DNA from: Arthrobacter_E sp041360795
GTDB lineage: Bacteria; Actinomycetota; Actinomycetes; Actinomycetales; Micrococcaceae
DNA length: 64,000 nucleotides
Reading direction: 5' to 3'
Assembly: GCF_041360795.1 (NCBI RefSeq)
Contig: NZ_JBFUPW010000001.1
Location: forward strand, 310,001 to 374,000
Made by a program: the position numbers and the translations under genes. The notes below the pieces were generated by a model. The model did not search any database, was not told the origin of the DNA, and worked only from the letters and a program-made list of their open reading frames with translations. This document shows positions 10,079-18,465 of the stretch, piece by piece. The first letter of the stretch is position 1; every line of letters begins with the position of its first letter.

Positions 10079-11130
10079 TGTCTGCAACTCCGACGACGCC
10101 GGCCTCCGTGCCACAGCGCCCCCAGGGCGGCTCCTGGCTGCGCCGCCTTCCCGTCATCTCCCATCTGCGCCAGAGTGTCGGCCTCCAGCGCGGCATGCTC
10201 GTGCTCGGCACCGCGCTCACCGTGCTCTTCGTCCTCGTGGCCCTGCTGGCGCCCGTGATCGCGCCCTACGGCTACTCCCAGATCTCCGACGCCGACGGCA
10301 CCTTCCCGGCCCAGGCCGCCCCCGGTGGCAAACACCTGTGGGGCACCACGGTCGGCGGCTATGACGTCTTCTCCCGTGCGGTGTGGGGTTCCCAGACCGC
10401 GGTGATCGTGATTCTCGTGTCGGTGGCTCTGTCCCTCGTGCTGGGTGTCCTGCTGGGCCTGGTCAGCGGGTACCTCGGCGGCTGGGTGGACCGGATCCTG
10501 GTGGTCATCGCCGACGCGATCTACGCCTTCCCGTCCCTGCTCCTGGCCATCGTCATGTCCATCGTGATCAGCCACGGCCAGTCCAGCTTCTGGGGCGGCG
10601 TGCTCGCCTGTGCGTTCTCGATCACCGTGGTGTTCGTGCCGCAGTACTTCCGTGTGATCCGCGCGGAGACCATCCGCCTCAAGGCCGAGCCGTTCGTGGA
10701 GTCCGCCAAGGTGGTGGGTGCTTCCCCGTGGCGCATCATGGGCCGTCACATCTTCAAGAACGCCACCCGCACCCTGCCGCTCATCTTCACGCTGAACTCC
10801 TCGGAGGCCATCCTGACGCTGGCGGGCCTGGGCTTCCTGGGCTTCGGCATCGAACCGACGTCCGCGGCCGAGTGGGGCTTCGACCTGAACAAGGCCATGT
10901 CCGACGCCTCGTCCGGGATCTGGTGGACTGGCGTCTTCCCGGGCGCCGCGATCGTGCTGACCGTCCTGGGCCTCACGCTCATGGGTGAGAGCATGAACGA
11001 TCTCAACGACCCGCGACTGCGCGGACGCCGCAGGCCGGGCCGCAAGGGCGCATCCCGTGGCGCCGTCGCCGGCTCCGCTCAGGGCGCCCAGAATGCGCCG
11101 GGTTCGAACGGAAAGGAAGCCACCGCATGA
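10078..11130 (+). CDS. ABC transporter permease, DppC-like
   Basis: 350 residues: a cytoplasmic N-terminal ~40 residues, a TM segment (GMLVLGTALTVLFVLVALLAPVIAPYG) and the DppC signature HLWGTTVGGYDVFSRAVWGSQTA, then five TM segments with the EAA motif PFVESAKVVGASPWRIMGRHI. The start at 10078 is set by the ATGA overlap with the upstream permease; the open frame extends further upstream without a good start. Its stop overlaps the ATPase start by ATGA. Confidence 0.93.
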   Translation: MSATPTTPASVPQRPQGGSWLRRLPVISHLRQSVGLQRGMLVLGTALTVLFVLVALLAPVIAPYGYSQISDADGTFPAQAAPGGKHLWGTTVGGYDVFSRAVWGSQTAVIVILVSVALSLVLGVLLGLVSGYLGGWVDRILVVIADAIYAFPSLLLAIVMSIVISHGQSSFWGGVLACAFSITVVFVPQYFRVIRAETIRLKAEPFVESAKVVGASPWRIMGRHIFKNATRTLPLIFTLNSSEAILTLAGLGFLGFGIEPTSAAEWGFDLNKAMSDASSGIWWTGVFPGAAIVLTVLGLTLMGESMNDLNDPRLRGRRRPGRKGASRGAVAGSAQGAQNAPGSNGKEATA

Positions 11131-12842
11131 ACGCGGCAGCACATCGCGGGGCGACCGGTCCCGCGCAGCAGGACACTGGGGCCGCGGTCCTGGACATCGA
11201 GCACCTGAACGTCACGTTCGCCACCGACGGCGGAGACGTCCACGCGGTGAAGGACGTCAGTCTGGAGGTGCGTCCGGGCGAGGTCCTCGCGATCGTCGGC
11301 GAGTCCGGCTCCGGCAAGACCGTGACGGCGCGGACCATCCTGGGCCTGCTGCCCGAGACGGCCACCAGCCAGGGCGCCGTGCTCATCAACGGCCGGAACG
11401 TCGTCAGCGTCAGCCCCGCCGAGCTCCGGAGGATCCGCGGCCGGGACGTGGCGATGGTGTTTCAGGAGCCGTCGACGGCCCTGAACCCGGTGTTCACCAT
11501 CGGCTGGCAGATCGCCGAGGGCATCCGGGCCCACGCCCGCGACGGTCAGAAGGTCTCGGCCAAGGACGCCAAGGCCCGTGCGGTCGAGGCGCTGCGCAAG
11601 GTCGGCATCCCGGAACCCGAGGTCCGGGTGGACTACTACCCCCACCAGCTCTCCGGCGGCCAGAAGCAGCGCGTGGTCATCGCCGCGGCGCTGGCGCTGG
11701 ATCCCGGACTGATCGTGGCGGACGAGCCCACCACGGCCCTCGATGTCACCGTGCAGGCGGAGATCCTCGAGCTCCTGCGGGAACTCCGGGACGACTACGG
11801 CACCTCGATCGTGCTCATCACCCACAACATGGGCGTGGTGGCCGACCTGGCCGACCGCGTCGTGGTCATGTACCGCGGCGATGTCGTGGAGGAGGCGCCC
11901 GTCCGGACCCTGTTCGCCGAGCCGAAACAGGACTACACCAAGGACCTGCTGGCCGCGGTGCCGCACCTGGGCCGGAACTCCGCGTCGGAGGGCGCCGAGG
12001 GACGGCTTCACCAGGACGGCAGAATCCTCGTGGAGGCCAAGGGCCTGAGCATCGAGTTCCCGGGCCGTTTCGGCCGCCCGGGCTTCAAGGCCGTGGACGA
12101 CGTCAGCTTCACCATCCGGGAGCGCGAGGTCTTCGGCCTGGTGGGCGAGTCGGGCTCCGGCAAGTCCACCATCGGCCGCGCCATCGCGGGCCTGAACCGG
12201 GTCACGGGCGGCAGCCTGACCGTGTTCGGGCAGGAGATGCTCGGGTTCCGGGAGAAGAACTTCAAGCCGCTCCGTAAGGACATCGGGTTCGTGTTCCAGG
12301 ATCCCGCGGCTTCCTTCAATCCGCACCTCACCATCGGGGAGTGCATCGCCGAGCCGCTCATCATCCACCGGAAGCCGAGCGCGGCTGAGGCGCGCAAGCG
12401 CGTCGGCGAACTGCTCGAATCGGTGCAGCTTCCGGCGTCGTACGCGTCGCGGTACCCGCACGAACTCTCGGGTGGCCAGCGGCAGAGGGCCTCGCTCGCG
12501 CGGTCCCTGGCGCTGAACCCGCCGCTCGTGATCGCGGACGAGCCGACCTCCGCCCTGGACGTCTCCGTGCAGGCGAAGGTCCTGGAACTCTTCCGGGACA
12601 TCCAGGAGGAATACGGTTTCGCGGCGCTCTTCATCAGCCACGACCTGGCGGTCGTGGACATGCTCTCCCACTGGGTGGGCGTGCTGCTCAAGGGCAAGCT
12701 CGTGGAACAGGGCATCGGAAGCCAGATCATGGGACACCCGAGCCAGGAGTACACCAAGCGGCTCATCGCCTCGCTGCCCGTGCCGGATCCGGACGAGCAG
12801 GCGGCCCGCCGCCAGGCGTACCGGGCGGGGCTGACCGCCTGA
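11127..12842 (+). CDS. dual ATPase of peptide-type ABC importer (DppD-DppF fusion)
   Basis: 571 residues with two complete nucleotide-binding domains in one chain. Domain 1 has Walker A GESGSGKT, signature LSGGQKQR and Walker B LIVADEPTTALD. Domain 2 has GESGSGKS, LSGGQRQR and LVIADEPTSALD. Each is followed by the oligopeptide-transporter C-terminal extension (RTLFAEPKQDYTKDLL and IMGHPSQEYTKRLIASLP). Many importers use two separate ATPases, so this is a fusion that fixes 1:1 stoichiometry. It is the last gene of the operon; a family B palindrome follows 33 bp later. Confidence 0.95.
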   Translation: MNAAAHRGATGPAQQDTGAAVLDIEHLNVTFATDGGDVHAVKDVSLEVRPGEVLAIVGESGSGKTVTARTILGLLPETATSQGAVLINGRNVVSVSPAELRRIRGRDVAMVFQEPSTALNPVFTIGWQIAEGIRAHARDGQKVSAKDAKARAVEALRKVGIPEPEVRVDYYPHQLSGGQKQRVVIAAALALDPGLIVADEPTTALDVTVQAEILELLRELRDDYGTSIVLITHNMGVVADLADRVVVMYRGDVVEEAPVRTLFAEPKQDYTKDLLAAVPHLGRNSASEGAEGRLHQDGRILVEAKGLSIEFPGRFGRPGFKAVDDVSFTIREREVFGLVGESGSGKSTIGRAIAGLNRVTGGSLTVFGQEMLGFREKNFKPLRKDIGFVFQDPAASFNPHLTIGECIAEPLIIHRKPSAAEARKRVGELLESVQLPASYASRYPHELSGGQRQRASLARSLALNPPLVIADEPTSALDVSVQAKVLELFRDIQEEYGFAALFISHDLAVVDMLSHWVGVLLKGKLVEQGIGSQIMGHPSQEYTKRLIASLPVPDPDEQAARRQAYRAGLTA

Positions 12843-12875
12843 GCCTGTCATCCTGATCGGAATGCCTGATTCACT

Positions 12876-12947
12876 GCCGAGTTCGGGGGATCGTGCCGGG
12901 AACGGGGCCTGCAAGCCCCGCCTCCGCAAAGATCCCCCGAACTCGGC
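12876..12947. repeat. family B palindromic repeat, copy 1
   Basis: 72 bp with perfect 17-bp arms (GCCGAGTTCGGGGGATC at 12876-12892; complement at 12931-12947), extendable by three more pairs including a G-T. The apex contains the hairpin GGGGC-CTGCAA-GCCCC. It lies between the convergent ABC ATPase and globin genes. Confidence 0.85.
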
Positions 12948-12953
12948 GGTCCG

Positions 12954-13421
12954 TCAGGGTTCCACCAATCCGTCCCAGGACCACTGCGGCATCCGCAGTC
13001 CGGAGGGGACATCGTCCGCGCTCCGGTGGTAGCGGTACATGTCCACCGTGGTGGCCCAGGTGAAGTAGTCGTGGAGCGTCCGCCGGAGCCGTTCATCGGA
13101 CGCCAAGCCCGCGTCCTCCAAAGCCAGGTCGAAACAGGCGACGGCCCGGGCGTTCATCTCCTCGTGTTCCCCGTTTCCGCTGTGCAGGCGGACCACTGAA
13201 CTCTGGTCACCGAAGGCCTCAGAGTAGAGCTTCGGTCCGCCCAGGGACTCGGCCCAGTAGGCTGCCAGACGCGGTGTGTGATCAGGTCTGGCCCCGTTCC
13301 GGAAAGCATGGCTCACGACGGCGTCGGCCAGCACCCGCCGGTGCCAGGCCTCCGCGAGGGCGAGCAGGCCGTCGAAGCCACCCGCTGCGTCGAAGACGGA
13401 TGGGGAATGATCCGAGCGCAT
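12954..13421 (-). CDS. truncated haemoglobin (group II-like globin)
   Basis: 155 residues. The sequence follows the actinobacterial trHbII/oxidoreductase pattern: GGFDGLLALAEAWHRRVLAD, then YWAESLGGPKLYSEAFG, then VVRLHSGNGEHEEMN. H80 is at the position of the proximal haem ligand; the C-terminal half ends MPQWSWDGLVEP. Such proteins bind O2 or NO and are implicated in NO or peroxide detoxification (family knowledge). The start at 13421 is the ATG just inside family B copy 2. The gene is alone on its strand and is bracketed by two copies of the same 72 bp palindrome, with only 6 and 18 bp of spacing. Confidence 0.85.
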   Translation of the reverse strand: MRSDHSPSVFDAAGGFDGLLALAEAWHRRVLADAVVSHAFRNGARPDHTPRLAAYWAESLGGPKLYSEAFGDQSSVVRLHSGNGEHEEMNARAVACFDLALEDAGLASDERLRRTLHDYFTWATTVDMYRYHRSADDVPSGLRMPQWSWDGLVEP

Positions 13422-13439
13422 ACCAGCACCATACTCTTC

Positions 13440-13511
13440 GCCGAGTTCGGGGGTTCGTGCCGAGTTCGAGGCCTGCAGACCCCGATGCCAGAACGAACCC
13501 CCGAACTCGGC
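13440..13511. repeat. family B palindromic repeat, copy 2
   Basis: 72 bp with perfect 19-bp arms (GCCGAGTTCGGGGGTTCGT at 13440-13458; complement at 13493-13511). The apex shares GGCCTGCA with copy 1 in the same orientation, and the total length is identical. It lies between divergent genes, 18 bp before the antiporter ATG, so it occupies the 5' leader or promoter of both. Confidence 0.85.
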
Positions 13512-13529
13512 GGATGGAACAATGGCGGC

Positions 13530-15125
13530 ATGGAACAGCTCGCACTCATCGTCGGATTGCTCTTCGCCACGGTGCTCGCCGTCGGCCTCGGGGACCGCCT
13601 GAAACTCCCGTACCCGGTGCTCATGCTGCTGATGGCCATGGTCATGACCTTCATCCCCGGGTTCCCCGAACTGGCGATCGACCCCGAGCTGATCCTCCCG
13701 ATCTTCCTCCCGCCTTTGCTCTTCGCGACGGCTCAGCGCAGCTCCTGGCAGGTGTTCCAGCTGCGCTGGCGCACCCTGCTGTGGCTCGCCGTGGGGCTCG
13801 TGGTGGTGACCACGGTGTTCGTCGCCGGAGCCGCCTGGCTCCTCATCCCTGGCATCGGCATCCCCGCGGCCATCGCCCTCGGCGCCATGGTGGCACCGCC
13901 GGATCCGGTCGCCGTCGAATCCGTGGCCGGCAAGGTCCACATGCCCCGCAAGCTCATGAACATCCTGCAGAGCGAGGGCCTGTTCAACGACGCGGCCGCC
14001 ATCGTGATCTTCCAGGCCGCCGTCGCCGCGACCCTGGCAGGCCGGAACCTCGACGCGAGCCTGGTGCCGAAATTCCTCCTGGGCATCGTCCTCGCCGTGA
14101 TCATCGGCGTGCTCATGGGCTACGCGGCGAAGCTCGTCACCTGGCTCGTCACCGCGGGTGTCGCGCGCACCGCCGTGAGCCTCGTGGTCCCCTTCGCCGC
14201 GTACATCCTGGCGGAAGAGGTGCACGCCTCGGGTGTCATCGCCGTCGTCGTCGTGGCCCTGGAGATGAAGCGGCACGCACGGCCCGAGGACGCGGCGGAG
14301 CGCGTGAGCCAGGCGGCGTTCTGGGACGTGGTGGAACTGCTCGCGACGGGCCTGGCGTTCGGTCTGGTCGGCCTCGACATCCGCCAGGTCATCCAGCATG
14401 AAGGCACCGGGATCTTCGAGATGGTCCCGGCGGCCATCGCGGTCTGCGCCGTGGTGGTGGCGGTCCGGTTCCTGTGGATGTGGCTGTACCTGTCCACTCG
14501 GCGGTCGCTGTACCGGGGTGACTGGGTGGGCATGCTCAAGGACGTCATCATCCTCAGCTACAGCGGCATGCGCGGCCTGGCCACCCTCGCCCTGGCGCTC
14601 GCTTTGCCTCTGGTGCTCGACGACGGCTCGGCCTTCCCGGCCCGCTCCCAGATCCTGGTGACCGCCTGCGCCGTGCTTCTGGTGACGCTCGTGCTCCCCG
14701 GCCTGACGCTGCCGGCCCTCATGAAGGTGCTCAAGGCGCAGGACGACGGCGCCGAGGAGAAGGAGGCCACCCGCATGCTCGGCCGCCGGGCGCAGAAAGC
14801 CGCCATGCTGGCCCTCAAGGAGAGTGAACTCGTCAACCAGCTCACACCCGAGCAGCAGGCCTTGATGGCCAAGCGCTTCAAGTCCCTGCATCTGGAACTG
14901 CAGGGCGCCGATCCGGAGCACCCCGGCAAGGGCCTCCCCGACGACGTCCGGGAACGCTTCGCCAAGGGCCGCGAGCTCATGGTGGCGGCGCAGACGATCG
15001 CCCTCGACGCCGCTCGCCAGGAGGTCCTCGTGGCCCGCAAGGAACTGGGCATGGATCCCGAGGTGGCGGACCATGTGCTGCGCCAGCTCGACCTGCGCAC
15101 CATGGTGATGCCGAAGACGGACTGA
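13530..15125 (+). CDS. Na+/H+ antiporter, CPA1 (NhaP/YjcE-like)
   Basis: 531 residues. About 12 TM segments span residues 1-400; the ion-binding region includes APPDPVAVESVAGKV and LQSEGLFNDAAAIVIFQ, the latter containing the conserved ND pair of CPA1 exchangers. A hydrophilic helical tail of ~120 residues (EEKEATRMLGRRAQK... DHVLRQLDLRTMVMPKTD) is cytoplasmic and probably regulatory. It expels Na+ or K+ in exchange for protons. The start at 13530 (MEQLALIV) follows the family B palindrome; the ribosome binding site is weak (GGATGGA), so expression may be affected by the palindrome. Confidence 0.9.
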   Translation: MEQLALIVGLLFATVLAVGLGDRLKLPYPVLMLLMAMVMTFIPGFPELAIDPELILPIFLPPLLFATAQRSSWQVFQLRWRTLLWLAVGLVVVTTVFVAGAAWLLIPGIGIPAAIALGAMVAPPDPVAVESVAGKVHMPRKLMNILQSEGLFNDAAAIVIFQAAVAATLAGRNLDASLVPKFLLGIVLAVIIGVLMGYAAKLVTWLVTAGVARTAVSLVVPFAAYILAEEVHASGVIAVVVVALEMKRHARPEDAAERVSQAAFWDVVELLATGLAFGLVGLDIRQVIQHEGTGIFEMVPAAIAVCAVVVAVRFLWMWLYLSTRRSLYRGDWVGMLKDVIILSYSGMRGLATLALALALPLVLDDGSAFPARSQILVTACAVLLVTLVLPGLTLPALMKVLKAQDDGAEEKEATRMLGRRAQKAAMLALKESELVNQLTPEQQALMAKRFKSLHLELQGADPEHPGKGLPDDVRERFAKGRELMVAAQTIALDAARQEVLVARKELGMDPEVADHVLRQLDLRTMVMPKTD

Positions 15126-15198
15126 GCCGTCCGCGCGCCGCTGTTCAGGCGCCTGCCGTGACTGGCGGCGTCGCCATGGGCCGTGAAAGAGTTCCTGT

Positions 15199-16173
15199 AT
15201 GAGCCAGAACACAGAGCACGGGTCCGGCATGGGCCGGATCATCTACGGCTGCATGGGTCTCGGCGGAGCCTGGGAGCCCACCCAGTACACCGAGGCGGAC
15301 GTGGCGCAGGCGTCAGAGGTCATCGACGCTGCCCTGGCGATCGGCGTCGAGCTGTTCGATCACGCGGACATCTACCGCTTCGGCAAGGCCGAGGCCGTGT
15401 TCGGCGAGGTCCTGGCGGCGCGGCCCGAGCTGCGGGACCGGATCCTCCTGCAGAGCAAATGCGGCATTCGGCTTCACGAGAACGGCCTCAACAACTACTA
15501 CGACCTCAGCTACGACTCCATCATGGAGCGCGTCGAGGGCATTCTGAGCCGGCTGCGGACCGACCACCTGGACACGCTGCTGTTCCACCGGCCGGACCCG
15601 CTGCTCAACCGTGAGGAGGCCGCCCGCGCGGTGCGCGAACTCCTGGCGGACGGACGCATCAAGGCGCTGGGCGTCTCCAACATGTCCACAGCGCAGATGG
15701 AACACCTTCAGGACGCACTCTCCACCCCACTGGTCGCGAACCAGCTCGAGATGAGCCTCGGCACTCGCGACTGGCTGGATTCGACCGTCACGGTCAACCA
15801 TCGTCAGGGCGCCGGCAACCCGTTCCCGCACGGCACGCTGGAGCACTGCATGAGCCGCGGAATCGAACTGCAGGCGTACGGGTCGCTGGCCAACGGCCGC
15901 TACACCGGCGGCGTGCCGGCTCAGGACCTGAACGAGGCGGACCGCGCGACGGCGGAACTGGTCCAGGAGCTCGCCGCTCAGTTCGGCGTGGCGCCGGAAT
16001 CCGTGCTGCTCGGCTGGCTCATGAAGCACCCGGCCCGCATCTCCCCGGTGATCGGGACCACGAACCCGGCCCGCATCGCCGCCTGCGCGGACGCCATCGC
16101 GGTGGCCGAGCGGATGGACCGGCTCCAGTGGTACCGGCTGTGGATCACGGCCCGGGGCGAGTTCATCCCGTAG
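15199..16173 (+). CDS. aldo/keto reductase, YdhF-like
   Basis: 324 residues, a full-length AKR barrel for NADPH-dependent carbonyl reduction. The catalytic tetrad is visible: Asp and Tyr in LFDHADIYRFGKAE, Lys in LLQSKCGI, His in DTLLFHRPDPLL. The NADP-binding end reads HPARISPVIGTTNPARI. GAAAGAG lies ahead of the ATG. It resembles the E. coli YdhF group (family knowledge). It stands alone after the antiporter gene; substrate unknown. Confidence 0.9.
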   Translation: MSQNTEHGSGMGRIIYGCMGLGGAWEPTQYTEADVAQASEVIDAALAIGVELFDHADIYRFGKAEAVFGEVLAARPELRDRILLQSKCGIRLHENGLNNYYDLSYDSIMERVEGILSRLRTDHLDTLLFHRPDPLLNREEAARAVRELLADGRIKALGVSNMSTAQMEHLQDALSTPLVANQLEMSLGTRDWLDSTVTVNHRQGAGNPFPHGTLEHCMSRGIELQAYGSLANGRYTGGVPAQDLNEADRATAELVQELAAQFGVAPESVLLGWLMKHPARISPVIGTTNPARIAACADAIAVAERMDRLQWYRLWITARGEFIP

Positions 16174-16280
16174 CCGTCGGGCCGGTGCGGCCGCTCCCGT
16201 CTGGCTATACCGGTCTAGGGCCAAGGTGACGCTTGCCGCTCGGAATCTGTGAGAAAAGTCAAATAAAACCAGATATGACT

Positions 16281-16321
16281 GTCCGGGGCCCACAAACGCT
16301 TGGGCGGGTGCGGCCCCGGAC
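16281..16321 (+). promoter_or_regulatory. hairpin in the leader of the CitE-like gene
   Basis: GTCCGGGGCC (16281-16290) pairs with GGCCCCGGAC (16312-16321), with CAC/GTG extending inside. It ends 15 bp before the ATG at 16337, so it could cover the ribosome binding site region or be the terminator of a short leader. I see no T-run. Confidence 0.4.
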
Positions 16322-16336
16322 CGGTACCGTATTCTC

Positions 16337-17197
16337 ATGAGTTCTTCCGTCACTTCCACTGGTCGTCCCACTCGAAAAGTCAGCCCGGATATCGCCCGTT
16401 CGTGGCTCCTGGTCAACGCCATGAAGACGGAACTCTTCGATGACGCCGCCGCCTCCCGCGCGGACGCCATCATCCTGGACATCGAGGACGCCGTGGACCC
16501 CTCGCACAAGGACGAGGCCCGCGACAACGTCCGCGGCTGGCTGGAAGCCGGCGGGCAGGCCTGGGTCCGCATCAACGACGCCACGAGCCCCTTCTGGGCC
16601 GATGACCTGGCCGGCCTCCGCGGCACCCCGGGTCTGCTCGGCGTGATGCTCGCGAAGACGGAGTCCGCCGACCAGGTGACCGAGTCCTACCACCGCATGG
16701 ACGGCAAGACCCCCGTGATCGCCCTGGTGGAGTCCGCCGTCGGCATCGAAGAGGCCAACAACATCGCGAAGGGTCAGGGCTGCTTCCGCCTGGCGTTCGG
16801 TTCCGGCGACTTCCGCCGCGACACCGGTATGGCGGCGACCCCGGAGGCCATGGCCTACCCGCGGGCCAAGCTCGTCGTCGCGAGCCGCGTGGGCGGCCTG
16901 CCGGGCCCCATCGACGGCCCCACCGTCGGCAGCAACCACCCCATCCTGCGTGAGCAGAGCGCCATCACCGTCACCATGGGCATGACCGGCAAGCTCTGCC
17001 TCGCCACGGATCAGACGGCCATCATCAACGAGGTCATCAGCCCCACGCCGTCCGACGTCGCTTGGGCCACCGACTTCATGAACGACTTCGAGGCCAACGG
17101 CCGCGTGATCCGTGACGGCTCCGACCTGCCCCGCCTGGGCCGTGCGGAGAAGATCATGAAGCTCGCCACCGCCTTCGGCGTCACCCCGGCTCTCTAG
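16337..17197 (+). CDS. HpcH/HpaI aldolase / citrate lyase beta-subunit-like protein
   Basis: 286 residues with a TIM-barrel CitE fold. The Mg2+/CoA-binding signature is visible in RADAIILDIEDAVDPSHKDEAR, the barrel acids in TPVIALVESAVGIEEANNI, and LAFGSGDFRRDTGM fits the late active-site strand. Stand-alone CitE-like proteins in actinobacteria cleave or form malyl-CoA-type esters; no citrate-lyase alpha or gamma subunits occur here, so true citrate lyase is unlikely. A GC-rich hairpin sits just upstream. A small membrane protein gene follows 13 bp downstream, probably co-transcribed. Confidence 0.85.
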   Translation: MSSSVTSTGRPTRKVSPDIARSWLLVNAMKTELFDDAAASRADAIILDIEDAVDPSHKDEARDNVRGWLEAGGQAWVRINDATSPFWADDLAGLRGTPGLLGVMLAKTESADQVTESYHRMDGKTPVIALVESAVGIEEANNIAKGQGCFRLAFGSGDFRRDTGMAATPEAMAYPRAKLVVASRVGGLPGPIDGPTVGSNHPILREQSAITVTMGMTGKLCLATDQTAIINEVISPTPSDVAWATDFMNDFEANGRVIRDGSDLPRLGRAEKIMKLATAFGVTPAL

Positions 17198-17210
17198 AGC
17201 GGGCTCCTCG

Positions 17211-17438
17211 ATGCTGGGTGACTTCTGGGCGAACGCGTCCACCGTGTACAAGACCGTGGTGCTCAGCGCCCTCGGCTTCATGGTGGTGGGCCTCGGCCTG
17301 AACATCATCGGCCTGGTGAAGCACAACAACCCCCTCGCGATCGGGGCGCTCCCGGTCATCGGCGTGGGTCTTCTGCTCCACGTGGCGGGCATGGTGATCC
17401 GCACCCGCGAACTCCGCAAGGGCCGCCCGGGGAAGTAG
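17211..17438 (+). CDS. small two-TM membrane protein (DUF3188-like)
   Basis: 75 residues. Two hydrophobic segments (about 15-35 and 42-62) flank a short HNNP loop, and a basic tail (RTRELRKGRPGK) fits a cytoplasmic C-terminus. It starts 13 bp after the CitE-like gene and is followed by a strong hairpin. The sequence resembles the small actinobacterial DUF3188 family; the function is unknown. Confidence 0.75.
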   Translation: MLGDFWANASTVYKTVVLSALGFMVVGLGLNIIGLVKHNNPLAIGALPVIGVGLLLHVAGMVIRTRELRKGRPGK

Positions 17439-17461
17439 CCCCCGCCGTCGTGCGCGAAGTG

Positions 17462-17504
17462 ACAGATGATGCCCGGAAGATGCGTTCTTCCGGGCTTCAT
17501 CTGT
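17462..17504 (+). terminator. terminator of the CitE-like operon
   Basis: A 19-bp stem with one T-T mismatch (17462-17480 with 17486-17504, core GCCCGGAAGA) and a 5-base loop. There is no T-run, as is common in GC-rich actinobacteria. Confidence 0.75.
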
Positions 17505-17563
17505 AACCTCGGTGAGCCACGCAGCCGACCTACCGTAGTAGGTGAGGCAAGTAGGCTTGTTCC

Positions 17564-18013
17564 ATGAGTATCAATCCCGATCTGCAGGGCCGCAGCTACC
17601 CGGCCGCCGAGGTGTACGAGGTGGGCCGCGAGAAGGTCCGCGAGTTCGCCCGCGCGGTGAAGGCCACCCATCCGGCACACTTCGACGTCGAGGCCGCCCA
17701 GGCGCTCGGCCACGCCGATCTGGTGGCGCCGCCCACCTTCGCCATCATCGTGGCGCAGCGGGCCGACGCCCAGCTGATCGAGGACCCCGAATCCGGGATC
17801 GACTTCTCCCGCGTCGTGCACGCGGACCAGCGCTTCACGCACCACCGCCCCATCGTCGCCGGTGACCGCCTCGTGGCCGAGCTCCACGTGGACACCGTCC
17901 GCGGCATGGGCGGCGGCGCCATGATCACCACCCGTTCGGAGATCTCGACCGTGGACGGCGAGAAGGTCGCCACCACCACGTCGTCCATCCTGGTCCGCGG
18001 AGAGGGACAGTAA
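17564..18013 (+). CDS. MaoC-type dehydratase, N-terminal (FAS1-like) subunit
   Basis: 149 residues of the MaoC N-terminal dehydratase family (UPF0336, HadA/HadC-like). Features are GRSYPAAEVYEVGREKVREFA, the PPTFA block and the VVHADQRFTHHRP segment; it lacks the catalytic Asp/His loop of full hydratases and so probably pairs with the next gene product. In mycobacteria such heterodimers dehydrate 3-hydroxyacyl-ACP in fatty acid elongation (family knowledge); in this mycolate-free relative the substrate is inferred to be an acyl-ACP or acyl-CoA. TAATG overlap with the next gene. Confidence 0.85.
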   Translation: MSINPDLQGRSYPAAEVYEVGREKVREFARAVKATHPAHFDVEAAQALGHADLVAPPTFAIIVAQRADAQLIEDPESGIDFSRVVHADQRFTHHRPIVAGDRLVAELHVDTVRGMGGGAMITTRSEISTVDGEKVATTTSSILVRGEGQ

Positions 18014-18465
18014 TGCCTGCACTGAATCGGCCTGCACTGAACGAGCTGGAGAAGGGCCAGGAGATCGGCCGCCGCGTCATCGACGTGAACCGCGTCGACC
18101 TCGTGAAGTACGCCGGGGCCTCCGGCGACTTCAACCCGATCCACTGGAACGAAGCCTTCGCTCAGGGTGTCGAGCTGCCGGGCGTGATCGCCCACGGCAT
18201 GTTCACCATGGGCTCCGCCGTCCAGCTGGTCACCGACTGGGCGGGCGATCCCGGCGCGGTGGTCGGCTACCAGACCCGCTTCACCAAGCCGGTCCTGGTC
18301 CAGGACACCACCGGCACCGAGGAGCCGGGCGCGCAGGTCGAAGTTGTCGGCGTTGTCGGCGCGCTCGACGAAGAGGCCGGCACCGCCCGGATCGACCTCA
18401 CCGTCACCTTCGACGGTCAGCGCGTCCTCATGAAGGCCCAGGCCGTGGTGAAGCTCTCCGCATGA
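18013..18465 (+). CDS. MaoC-type hydratase, catalytic (HadB-like) subunit
   Basis: 150 residues with the hydratase-2 signature YAGASGDFNPIHWNEAFA, giving the Asp...His catalytic pair. The hot-dog helix follows (LPGVIAHGMFTMG). It is the catalytic partner of the preceding MaoC-N protein. The start overlaps that gene's stop by one base (TAATG), and its own stop overlaps murB (ATGA), so three products are translationally coupled. Confidence 0.88.
   Translation: MPALNRPALNELEKGQEIGRRVIDVNRVDLVKYAGASGDFNPIHWNEAFAQGVELPGVIAHGMFTMGSAVQLVTDWAGDPGAVVGYQTRFTKPVLVQDTTGTEEPGAQVEVVGVVGALDEEAGTARIDLTVTFDGQRVLMKAQAVVKLSA

Noticed and set aside
12954..15242. Very long open frame antisense to the Na+/H+ antiporter gene
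   Set aside because: The plus-strand antiporter has clear TM and family motifs. The antisense reading is His/Gln/Arg-rich low complexity, caused by GC-rich third positions; only its last 155 codons (the globin) are real.
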